Shown: positions 1 to 7,502 of the stretch, one piece after another
Numbering within the stretch: position 1 is the stretch's first letter
Layout: each line of letters begins with the position of its first letter
Assembly (NCBI GenBank): GCA_007117255.1
Contig: SKGU01000196.1
Span: forward strand, 1-18,535
Direction of reading: 5' to 3'
Source of the DNA: Natronohydrobacter sp.
GTDB taxonomy: Bacteria; Pseudomonadota; Alphaproteobacteria; Rhodobacterales; Rhodobacteraceae
Length of the DNA: 18,535 bases
Program-made: the position numbers and the translations under genes
The notes under the pieces: model-generated
Told to the model about the DNA's origin: nothing
The model's input: the letters and a program-made list of their open reading frames with translations, nothing else
The model's database searches: none

Positions 1-131
1 GGACGCGCCCTAGCGATATTCCACTTGCCAGAGATACGCCGGGCTGAATAGCGTCAAATCAGGTAATTGGCCGAGGACTGATTTCATGCACAGACCTGTT
101 TTCCCTGCCCTCGCGGCTGCATGGCGAGGGC

Positions 132-1604
132 GTGCTGCGCTGGCGTGACGGGCGCGAATGGCGCGGGCGGTTCAAGGCGGGGCTGCTGGATGGCCCCGGC
201 TCCACTCGCGACCGCAACGGCGACATGATCGAGGCCATGTTCGTCGCCGGGCAGGCGCAAGGCGACGGGGTCTATCGTGCGCGCGCGGGCTGGGTCTGGA
301 GCGGGCCCTTCGTCGATGGTGTGATGCAGGGCGCGGGCGAGATGACCGAGGCCGGCGGGCGGCGCTATTCGATGGTCATGGAACAGGGCCGCCCCGCCAC
401 CGGGCTGCCCGAGGGGCTGGCGGCGCACCCGCTGGTCTCCGGGCTGCGCCCCGCGCAAGGCGGGGCCAGCATGGCCGACCGCGCCGAGATTTCGGTTTTT
501 GTCGATCAGCGCCTGTCGGCGAACCAGTGGGGAGCGTATCATTCCTGGGTAGATGGTGCCGAAATTGTCATTCAGCCGACAAATCAGGCCATGATTGATA
601 TCTGGAATGGAGAGCCCAGCTTTGGTGTCAGAAGCATGTTTTTCGAGGCTATGGAAGAAGACTGGGCTGACACCCGCGCGCTGACTGTGTTCAGCTTGAC
701 GACACATGGCGGCGAGCGCGTCACTCTGGAGGATTTGAGCCTTCAGGTCTCGGAAAGCGTGCCGCATCTGCGCCCCATGGTCATGAGTTACACGCATATG
801 GGCTGTAACCCCTTCGAGCCGAGCTTCGGCTTTGTCAACCACGGCTGGGGCGCGGTTCAGAACCCGCGCCTGCGGGTCCGCTTTGCAAATGCAGACGATA
901 TTGATTTCGACGATATCGCTCGGACCAGCAGGTCAACCAACTGGGTCGAGATCAGCTTGGCTGCCTTTGCCGAGGAGGCCGTGATCGACCTGCGCGGCGC
1001 TCTGGTCGCGCTGGGCGCCGATATTGACCGGCTTGCCGCCGCCCGCCCACGCTGTCCCAGCCTGAACGAGCTGACTGCCTGTCGCACAGCCCTCGTCGAT
1101 ACGGGAATTTTCGGCGATATCGGAGCGCATCTGAATACTGGTTTCGACAAGGTGATCTCCACTCAGGCGCTTGCAGAATTGACCTTTGACTGGACGGATC
1201 ACTTCGGAACAACCCAGACCGAGCTAAGACATTACGACGTTGGTGTCTCGCTTGGGTTCATTGACGCCGATGGGAGTCTTGCCGAATGCGGGGCGGGCGG
1301 GGCATGGCCTATTGAGGCACCGCAGTTCCATGATGTCACGCTACCTTTTGAGGGTACGAATTACACTGTCGCCTTGCCTTGGCGCGGAAGCCCGAATGTG
1401 AGCGACTTCGAGTACGGGGTCAAATTCCACGCGCCTCGGACATCCTATCATGTGCTGCAGGCTCAGGCCCGGTTTTCGGACGGGTCCATGCGGCTGTCGC
1501 CCGAGACAGTGCTCTATTTCGTCAATCCGCGCCAACCGGTTGTGCTGCCGCATCGCTATGGCGCGTCGTGCAGCTTGTCGTTGGAAGATACAGGCATGTG
1601 CTGA
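132..1604 (+). CDS. MORN-repeat protein with uncharacterised C-terminal region, probably 5'-truncated
   Basis: The N-terminal part holds four consecutive 23-residue MORN-type units with the G-x-G start and aromatic/glycine pattern. They begin GEG (codons 123-131), GPG, GDG and GAG, and cover roughly residues 1-89 counted from the GTG at 132. MORN repeats are usually scaffolding or membrane/protein-binding elements. The remaining ~400 residues match no family I recognise; they contain scattered Cys residues and look extracellular or beta-rich. The first possible start (GTG 132) lies inside repeat 1, whose first three codons are upstream. The frame is open back to TGA 45-47 with no ATG, GTG or TTG between. 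So the real N terminus is missing, frameshifted, or uses a non-standard start. An ATG at 86-88 is in another frame and stops after 20 codons. The gene converges on the hydrolase gene with a 15-bp gap and no visible terminator. Function unknown. Confidence 0.6.
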   Translation: MLRWRDGREWRGRFKAGLLDGPGSTRDRNGDMIEAMFVAGQAQGDGVYRARAGWVWSGPFVDGVMQGAGEMTEAGGRRYSMVMEQGRPATGLPEGLAAHPLVSGLRPAQGGASMADRAEISVFVDQRLSANQWGAYHSWVDGAEIVIQPTNQAMIDIWNGEPSFGVRSMFFEAMEEDWADTRALTVFSLTTHGGERVTLEDLSLQVSESVPHLRPMVMSYTHMGCNPFEPSFGFVNHGWGAVQNPRLRVRFANADDIDFDDIARTSRSTNWVEISLAAFAEEAVIDLRGALVALGADIDRLAAARPRCPSLNELTACRTALVDTGIFGDIGAHLNTGFDKVISTQALAELTFDWTDHFGTTQTELRHYDVGVSLGFIDADGSLAECGAGGAWPIEAPQFHDVTLPFEGTNYTVALPWRGSPNVSDFEYGVKFHAPRTSYHVLQAQARFSDGSMRLSPETVLYFVNPRQPVVLPHRYGASCSLSLEDTGMC

Positions 1605-1619
1605 CACGCGCGGGATGGC

Positions 1620-3293
1620 CTAATCGGCAGGTTGCTGCCCCAGCCCCGAGGTCATGACCTCCATCGCCCCCAGCCAGAAGGCCTGTTCCTCGGCTTCGAC
1701 CTCGGACAGCCGCTCTGACATGCGCGCGATTGCGTCATTGGCGTAACGGGCCTGATACTCGATCGCGGCCAGCACCTGATTGACCTGACAGCCATCCGGG
1801 CGGATGTCGAAGACCGGGGCGTCGCGTTCGAGTGTGGCGCAGCGTTGCGCGGGGGGCAGTCCAAGCCGCAGCAGCGCGGCCAGATCGCCGAGCACCAGTG
1901 GCGAATCCCCGAAATAGCTGTGGCCCAGAATATCGGCCACGACGTCAGAGGCATCCAGCGTGTCCAGCCCTGCCAGCCGCAGCGGGCCTTCGGACGAATC
2001 CCCGGCACGCGGCGCACCATGTATCCGCCGCGAGACCATGAGCGCCCGGTCATTGCGCGAGGCATAGAGCGATACGCTTTGCGCATGCTGCCCCAGCCGG
2101 TCCAGCCGCACGCGCAATTCGTTCGAATCGACATCCGGCGCGCCCAGAACCACATGGCCGAACTGGCGCTCGGGGTGGTCGCGCAGCAGGACATCGGCGG
2201 CTTCCAGAAAATAGCGGTTGCCCATTGAATGCGCGATCACATGCAGCGTGCCCGTGCCGCGGGTCGCCTGCAGCAGGAACTCGACCAGCGCAGGCCGCGT
2301 CGGCAGGACATTGTTGGAATCGGTCAGATAGCCCAGAAGCGCCCCGCGCGACGGCCATGAATAGTAGAGCGCTTGCCCCGGAAACTCCAGATCATGGGCC
2401 AGTTGCGCCGCCCGCAGGGCGCCATTGTAGAAAGTGACATTATAGCCATGGATGAACAGCAGACGATCATCTGCCGCGCAACAGCCTGTGCTGAAGAGGT
2501 CTTGCGCCATGACCTCGATATCGGCCAGAACCATATGCTGCATCGGGTCGGGGTGGCGGGTCAGGCCCCAGCTTCGAGGCTGCTCGATCCGGCCGGGGCG
2601 GTGGGTCGGCGGGATGGTCACGGTCAAACGGCCCAGGGTCAGATCGGCCAGCTCGGCACCGAAGCGGGCGGAGGGGTCGCTGTTGCCAGTGTCGTTGCGG
2701 TTGGTTCCGAACCAGACCGGCACTGCAACCGGTTTGCCCACGCGCCGGATCTCGGGCACTTGCAGACGCTTGGTCAGTTCAGAAAGCTCCGTCTCGATTG
2801 CGGCCAGGTCATCGGGGGCGTATTCGGCCACCAGATCGCGCAGGTTCTGCAGGCGCGGCAGCAGCGCGGGATTGGAATCGCCCAGCCGCGTCTCGGCCGC
2901 GATATAGGCGTCGGAGGCGGCCCCGACCGCCTCCAACGGGCGGTCGAGGCGCAGATATGCGGTCGCCAGAAGGTCGAACACGGCCGTGCGCCGCGCGTCG
3001 TCAGGGGGCAGTCTGTCCGTCACGCCTCGCAGCAGCGGGGGCACAAGCTCTGGCTGCGTGTCGAGCAACAGCCGCGCAAGCTCGAGCCGGGTTCCGGCGC
3101 TGTCATCCGCGCTCAGGACCTGGGCGAGCTGGTCCTCGTCGAGCCCGTTCGGGGTCGCGACTTGCGCAGAGAGGCTTTCGAACAGCTCGAAGGCGGCCCG
3201 GTCGGGTAAGGTGTCTTGCGCCTGCGCTAGCTGCGGCGCCGCGGTGAAGGCGACAGCGAGAAGCAACAGGACGGATGTGCGGCGCACGGGCAT
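1620..3293 (-). CDS. Secreted alpha/beta hydrolase, DUF900 type, with helical N-terminal region
   Basis: This is a 557-residue protein. Residues 1-25 form a Sec signal peptide (Arg-Arg, Leu-rich core, AQA before Q26), so it should reach the periplasm. Residues ~30-180 are helical and TPR-like. The hydrolase domain starts near VPVWFGTNRN (residue 191), typical of DUF900 proteins. It has an HGYN oxyanion-type motif (~282), the nucleophile elbow AHSMGN with Ser356, and candidate acid Asp387 (LGAPDVDS) and His458 (LGHSYFG). It is therefore a likely serine esterase, lipase or acyltransferase of unknown substrate. The C-terminal ~60 residues are an acidic helix. ATG 3293 is the start, 2 bp after the caspase stop codon, with only a weak Shine-Dalgarno, so translation is probably coupled. 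The pairing suggests both exported enzymes work in one process. Family call is firm; substrate is unknown. Confidence 0.85.
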   Translation of the reverse strand: MPVRRTSVLLLLAVAFTAAPQLAQAQDTLPDRAAFELFESLSAQVATPNGLDEDQLAQVLSADDSAGTRLELARLLLDTQPELVPPLLRGVTDRLPPDDARRTAVFDLLATAYLRLDRPLEAVGAASDAYIAAETRLGDSNPALLPRLQNLRDLVAEYAPDDLAAIETELSELTKRLQVPEIRRVGKPVAVPVWFGTNRNDTGNSDPSARFGAELADLTLGRLTVTIPPTHRPGRIEQPRSWGLTRHPDPMQHMVLADIEVMAQDLFSTGCCAADDRLLFIHGYNVTFYNGALRAAQLAHDLEFPGQALYYSWPSRGALLGYLTDSNNVLPTRPALVEFLLQATRGTGTLHVIAHSMGNRYFLEAADVLLRDHPERQFGHVVLGAPDVDSNELRVRLDRLGQHAQSVSLYASRNDRALMVSRRIHGAPRAGDSSEGPLRLAGLDTLDASDVVADILGHSYFGDSPLVLGDLAALLRLGLPPAQRCATLERDAPVFDIRPDGCQVNQVLAAIEYQARYANDAIARMSERLSEVEAEEQAFWLGAMEVMTSGLGQQPAD

Positions 3294-3295
3294 CT

Positions 3296-5581
3296 TTAAG
3301 TGACTGGCACATTATTGACCGAAAAGACGTAGACCGCGCCGCGCTGGCTGGCCTGCGCGGCGCGCCGTGCCGCAAGCGAGGTTCCGCCGCGTGTGGTCAC
3401 GCCCTCGGCCATGTCTGCGATCATCGCCCCAAGCCCGCCGCCGGCGACCCCGCGCTCGGTGCCCGCAAGCGCGCGCACCCCGACCTGTTCGAGAAACGAC
3501 AGATCGAGCGGGTTCGATAAGGGCTCGGCGGCCGTGACCACAACCAGCAGGCGCTCATGCCCGAAACTTGTGTCATCGAACTCCAGGATCTCTTCCGAGA
3601 AGATGGCATTCACCTCGCCCGGTGCGGTGGCGCGCAGGCGCACCGGGTCCGGCAGCATCGAGCTGATCGCATAATTCGACCCGATATAGAGGATATTCAC
3701 ATCCACTGGCGTGCTGCCCGCATTCTCGATATGCACATGCGCGGTGTTGCCCGGTTGCACGACGCCCGTGCGATGCAGCACCAGTTCCTCGCCACTCGTC
3801 AGCGGGCTCATGAACTGGGGCAGGCGGGTGACCTTCACCTGTACGTCATCGCCCCCGAAATCATCGAATTGTGCCAGCCGCGCCAGATTGGTGGCGCGGT
3901 AGACCGCTGTCAGGGAGCTGCGCAACCAGATGTCGAGCGGTCGCAGATCATCTGGGTCGACAGGGCGCGAAAAGGGCCGCTCGGAGGCGCGCAGTGACAG
4001 GCCGGCGCTGTTGTCGAGAAGCCAGAGCCGCGGCGTGTCGGGGTCGGTGATCACCGCGCGCATCGTGGCCGCATCGGCCATGCCCTGCCCGGTCATCATT
4101 TCGAGGATCTCGTTTTCGCTGAAGATACTCAGTCGCAGATCGGCGGGCGCATTGGGTTCGACCAGTCTGAAACGGGCCGGAATGCGATCGTCATTCACGA
4201 TCTCCTCCAGCAATCCCTGCACGGCCCGGGCCAGATCGGGGCGGGCGTCCGTTGCAGGGCGCGCGACGCGCAGTTCCATCTGGACGACGCCCTCGATCAG
4301 GCGCGCAAAGGCATTGGCGGGAATGTCGGCGAGCGCGAGCGTCGGGAGATCACCAGCGTCCTCGGCGGGACCAAGCTGGCTGCGCAACGGCGTGACCGAT
4401 GCGATTTCCACCAGCCCCAGCGCCTTGTCCAGATCATCGGTCGGGTCGGCCAGAACCGCCAGACGCGCCCCGGGTGCCAGAAGATGCAATTCGCCCGCAT
4501 CGATCGCGCGCACAGCGCCCTCGCCAGTGATCCGCCATTGCCGCAAGGCCAGGGCGTCGCTGTCGAGATTGAACAGCCGCTTATCCAACGCGCCTTCGAA
4601 CAGAGGCGAGGGGCGGCTTCGGTTCATGCCCAGATAGGCATGATGGATCGCCTGCCCCATCTGACGAAACGACAGATACGGATTTTCGCGCAATCGGGTC
4701 AGCAGGGTGAAGCTGAACAGCCCCATCTGCAGCGCCGCGTCACTCAAGGGAGGCAGCGGCATTTCCGGGGTCTCCTCGGTGGTCTGGGCGGCGAAGAACG
4801 CCACCAGCGGCGCGAGGTCGGCTTCGAGCCCCACATCGCCCGCAGGTCCGAAGATGTTCTGTGGCTGCAAGTCGGGCGGCCCCAGCGACCGGCTGCGGGT
4901 GCCCCCCCACATATCGGCAGGAATGTCATAGCGGCGCAGATCGACCTTGCGGCTGACCTCGCCTTCGGTCACGGCGTCCAGCGCGCGTGTGATCGTGCCG
5001 GAATGGCAGCAATCGAACACGGCCCAGACAAAGGCACCCTTGCGTCGGATCGCGGTGATATCGTCCTTGATGTCTTTGTCGACATAGCCGTTCGGCCAAT
5101 GCCGTGTCTCGCTCGTCATCCGCCGGACATCCTTGGGCATGAAGACCTGATCGCGCCCGTCGACCTCTTGCTCGGGAAAGCGCGCGGGCTGCTCGATCCC
5201 GTGGCCGCCGAAATGCAGAAACACGAAATCGCCAGGCTCCGCGACCTCCGCCAGCCGCGCCATCTCGTGGCGAATGGCGTCCAGCGTCGGTTCGGCATGG
5301 GCGATTTCCAGCCCAGTGGCGAGCACGCGAATGTCTTCGGGCGCAAAACTGACCGGCGCATCCTCCAGCAGATAGTCATGGAAAAGCTGCGCGTCGTTGT
5401 TCGGCCCGGTCAGCCACTCACTGCGAAACAGATTGGGGTATTCCGTCACGGCAACCAGAAGCGCGTGATTGCGCACCCCGGAGCCGCTATGCGCCCCGGC
5501 GGGCCTGTGCTGATGCGCGAGGCCAAGGGTCGCGGCGCTACCCAGCAGGAAGGCGCGTCTCGGGATCACGAGGCCGGACAT
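3296..5581 (-). CDS. Tat-exported caspase-family (peptidase C14) protein with DUF4384-like C-terminal domain
   Basis: This is a 761-residue protein. The start at 5581 is set by GGAGGAA at 5588-5594, six bases upstream; a longer in-frame start at 5656 lacks such a site. Residues 7-32 form a twin-arginine signal (PRRAFLLGSA, hydrophobic core, AGA near 30), so the folded protein should be exported by Tat. The caspase fold spans about 37-350. Catalytic His127 is in HFGGHG and catalytic Cys192 in DCCHSG, the classic C14 dyad. The middle (about 350-520) is not recognised. The last ~200 residues resemble DUF4384 (a stretch like VDVNILYIGSNY, then FGHERLLVVVTAAE), often found at the end of bacterial caspase-like proteins. 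Metacaspases commonly cut after Arg or Lys, but specificity is not shown here. It heads an operon with the DUF900 hydrolase. No gasdermin gene is adjacent, and export argues against an intracellular cell-death role. Confidence 0.9.
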   Translation of the reverse strand: MSGLVIPRRAFLLGSAATLGLAHQHRPAGAHSGSGVRNHALLVAVTEYPNLFRSEWLTGPNNDAQLFHDYLLEDAPVSFAPEDIRVLATGLEIAHAEPTLDAIRHEMARLAEVAEPGDFVFLHFGGHGIEQPARFPEQEVDGRDQVFMPKDVRRMTSETRHWPNGYVDKDIKDDITAIRRKGAFVWAVFDCCHSGTITRALDAVTEGEVSRKVDLRRYDIPADMWGGTRSRSLGPPDLQPQNIFGPAGDVGLEADLAPLVAFFAAQTTEETPEMPLPPLSDAALQMGLFSFTLLTRLRENPYLSFRQMGQAIHHAYLGMNRSRPSPLFEGALDKRLFNLDSDALALRQWRITGEGAVRAIDAGELHLLAPGARLAVLADPTDDLDKALGLVEIASVTPLRSQLGPAEDAGDLPTLALADIPANAFARLIEGVVQMELRVARPATDARPDLARAVQGLLEEIVNDDRIPARFRLVEPNAPADLRLSIFSENEILEMMTGQGMADAATMRAVITDPDTPRLWLLDNSAGLSLRASERPFSRPVDPDDLRPLDIWLRSSLTAVYRATNLARLAQFDDFGGDDVQVKVTRLPQFMSPLTSGEELVLHRTGVVQPGNTAHVHIENAGSTPVDVNILYIGSNYAISSMLPDPVRLRATAPGEVNAIFSEEILEFDDTSFGHERLLVVVTAAEPLSNPLDLSFLEQVGVRALAGTERGVAGGGLGAMIADMAEGVTTRGGTSLAARRAAQASQRGAVYVFSVNNVPVT

Positions 5582-5587
5582 CGGCAG

Positions 5588-5594
5588 TTCCTCC
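5588..5594 (-). promoter_or_regulatory. Shine-Dalgarno of the caspase gene
   Basis: On the minus strand this reads GGAGGAA, six bases before ATG 5581. It fixes the start so that the twin-arginine motif falls at residues 8-9. An upstream TTGACA (5651-5656, minus strand) resembles a -35 box, but no good -10 lies 16-18 bases downstream. Confidence 0.75.
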
Positions 5595-6094
5595 GGATTG
5601 GATAACGACGTTGCGAAAGCGTGATCGAGCTTCCATAACGCTGCTGCGCTTGTCAAGAATATGTGCTGGCAGCGGGCCTATGACAGGGCCACCGTCTTAT
5701 TGGGGGGTGCGGCAGTGGTGCGGCACCATGTCCCCGCCGCGTCAATGAGCCGACTGGCCAAGCAGTTCATATGATTTTGCTTTCCGCAACGAGCCGTCGG
5801 GTTAGGAACTCGGGTTGCAGGATGACTGTCAGCATAGGGCCGGGCATGTCGATCCTGCCGTCACCTTCGCAGAGTACCAAGCAGTCATACGGCAGGTTTC
5901 TGCGGGCGGCGAACACTGGACTGTTGAGCGCTGCTTCTCTTACCGTTCGAACAATTATCACCAGTTTCTGGCAGTCAGAGTTGAAAGAGAGTCAAGGGTT
6001 TCAAGATGGCCGGGAAACATGGCTTATGCAATAAATGAGCTTTGCTGGGGGTGCCGTTCCTCTTCGTGCGACCGGCGATACACTGGATTGGTGT

Positions 6095-6110
6095 CTTTGC
6101 CACGGCAAAG
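6095..6110. repeat. Short perfect inverted repeat downstream of the aminotransferase
   Basis: CTTTGCC and GGCAAAG are separated by AC, 41 bases past the aminotransferase stop codon. It could serve as a transcript-end hairpin, but no T-run follows on either strand, so a rho-independent terminator is not supported. Confidence 0.35.
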
Positions 6111-6150
6111 CAATGAACGCTGCGACGATCCTCAATGGAGAACTGACTTG

Positions 6151-7332
6151 TTATGAGCGGCTATTGAGCACTTGACGGATGCGCCCAAGCGCGGACTGGA
6201 TGGCTTCCGCCGAATTTGCATATGACAGTCGCAGAAAGCCTTCACCGGCAGCCCCGAAAGACGACCCTGCAATCGTTGCGACAAACGCCTCTTGCAGAAA
6301 CAGATTCTGTGCCTCAATCGCGCTTAACCCGGTCCGAGAGATATTGGCGAACGCATAGAACGCACCGCCCGGTGTGGTGCAGCTTACACCGGGCAAGGTG
6401 TTGAGCCCTTCGACAATGATCCGGCGGCGGGAATCGAATTCTGCGACCATGGCGTTGACAGGTTCCTGGGGACCGGTCAGGGCGGCGATCCCGGCAAATT
6501 GCGCGCTTGCATTCACACAGGAATGACAGTTGATCGCGAGCCGCGTTGCGTGTTCCACCATCTGGTCTGGCCAGACTGAGAACCCCAGTCGCCATCCGGT
6601 CATCGCGTAGGTCTTGGACCAGCCGTCGAGCAGGATGACCCGGTCACGGATTTCCGGATAATCCAGGAGAGAGACGTGTCTTTGCCCGTCATAGAGCATT
6701 TGCGAGTAGATCTCGTCGGACAGGATCATGACATGCGGATGCGCCGCCAGACCCGCCACCAAGGCGTCAATTTCAGATTTCGGGGTCACCCCGCCAGTCG
6801 GATTGGCCGGGCTGTTGAGAATGATCAGCGTGGTGCGTTCCGTGATCTGCGACAGAATGCGTTCAGCGCGCAAGGCGAAACCGTCGGATTCGCTTAACTT
6901 TATCGGGACGGGTGTTGCGCCACTGTAGCGGATCATACTTTCATAGATGGGAAAGCCGGGATCGGGGAAAAGGATTTCAGCCCCTTTCTGGCCAGACATC
7001 AGCACAGCAAAGAACATAGTCGGTTTTCCGCCCGGCATGATCAGAACATTCGCCGGATCGACCTGCGCGCCATGGCGCCGATAGAGGTCGTCGGCAACCG
7101 CTTCGCGTAGCGCGGGTAAGCCAGCGGCGGGGGTGTAGCCATGATGCCCGTCCCGAAGCGCGCGAATGCCTGCCTCGACAATATGTGGGGGTGTCGGAAA
7201 ATTAGGCTGGCCAATGCCAAGATTGATGATCTCATGCCCTTTGGCGGCCAGCGCCTGTGCGCGTGCAAGAACACTGAATGCCGATTCCGTGCCCAGTTGC
7301 GCGAGGTTGTCCGCGAATACCGGTGTCGCCAT
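6151..7332 (-). CDS. Class I/II PLP-dependent aminotransferase (aspartate aminotransferase fold)
   Basis: This 393-residue protein has the normal family length. Visible motifs are Tyr66 (GYTPAAG), the PLP-contacting NSPANPTGG (172-181), Asp206 in SDEIY, the Schiff-base Lys240 in SKTYAMTGWRLG, and the substrate-carboxylate Arg368 in LRLSYANS. It transfers an amino group from an amino acid to a 2-oxo acid in the cytoplasm; the substrate cannot be read from the sequence. The start at 7332 is chosen because AAGGGGGG (7337-7344) sits four bases upstream; an in-frame start at 7398 is not supported by such a site. It is transcribed divergently from the transketolase operon across a 170-bp spacer and may share regulation with it. 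A role on an amino-acid-like substrate or product of the island is plausible but unproven. Confidence 0.9.
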   Translation of the reverse strand: MATPVFADNLAQLGTESAFSVLARAQALAAKGHEIINLGIGQPNFPTPPHIVEAGIRALRDGHHGYTPAAGLPALREAVADDLYRRHGAQVDPANVLIMPGGKPTMFFAVLMSGQKGAEILFPDPGFPIYESMIRYSGATPVPIKLSESDGFALRAERILSQITERTTLIILNSPANPTGGVTPKSEIDALVAGLAAHPHVMILSDEIYSQMLYDGQRHVSLLDYPEIRDRVILLDGWSKTYAMTGWRLGFSVWPDQMVEHATRLAINCHSCVNASAQFAGIAALTGPQEPVNAMVAEFDSRRRIIVEGLNTLPGVSCTTPGGAFYAFANISRTGLSAIEAQNLFLQEAFVATIAGSSFGAAGEGFLRLSYANSAEAIQSALGRIRQVLNSRS

Positions 7333-7502
7333 GTTTCCCCCCTTCGATCGTCTAGTGAGCGTCATTCTTAAAGCAATCGAGCCGCGTTTTTTGTTCATTT
7401 TTCTTAACGGTTCATTTCATTATTCCGAGGTTTTGTTGCCGGAGTTTGGTGATACCTAATTTCACATGACGTGACGCACTGGCGTTTCTGAGGGAGGAGA
7501 GC
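7333..7502. promoter_or_regulatory. Divergent control region between aminotransferase and transketolase genes
   Basis: This 170-bp spacer must hold promoters for both directions. It contains an AT-rich core (about 7385-7430) with the octamer GTTCATTT directly repeated at 7393-7400 and 7410-7417, 17 bp apart start to start. TCAC-N5-GTGA lies at about 7462-7474. A weak -35/-10-like pair (TTGCCG about 7437, TAATTT about 7457, spacing 17) could drive the transketolase genes. The strong site AGGGAGGAG (7491-7499) precedes ATG 7503. Confidence 0.4.

Larger units (their letters stand above)
5582..6150. other. Spacer of about 570 bp with no convincing gene
   Basis: This stretch separates the exported caspase cassette from the catabolic island. 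Short open frames exist on both strands (for example 5771-6034 plus and 5767-5961 minus), but none has a Shine-Dalgarno, a recognised domain or a gene-like neighbourhood, and they overlap one another. The caspase 5' UTR lies at its left end. The only clear structure is a short inverted repeat at 6095-6110. It may contain decayed coding sequence, but I cannot identify a parent. Confidence 0.5.

Noticed and set aside
4484..5605. Long plus-strand open frame (373 codons) opposite the caspase gene
   Set aside because: It is antisense to a clear caspase domain with catalytic motifs, has no recognised domain, and is typical of GC-rich third-position shadows.
5628..5656. Perfect TTGACA (minus strand, 5651-5656) as the caspase promoter
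   Set aside because: No acceptable -10 hexamer lies 16-18 bases downstream, so it is noted only as a possible -35 element.
6095..6110. Inverted repeat as a rho-independent terminator for the aminotransferase
   Set aside because: The stem is short and no T-run follows on either strand.
5771..6156. Two overlapping plus-strand frames in the spacer (5771-6034, 5815-6156) as small genes
   Set aside because: No Shine-Dalgarno, no recognisable motif, and mutual overlap; I could not name a parent transposase or phage gene.
7451..7456. GGTATC shared by three control regions (7451-7456 on minus strand, 10442-10447, 16997-17002)
   Set aside because: A six-base match with differing flanks is expected by chance in about 700 bp of spacer; not enough to call a common operator.
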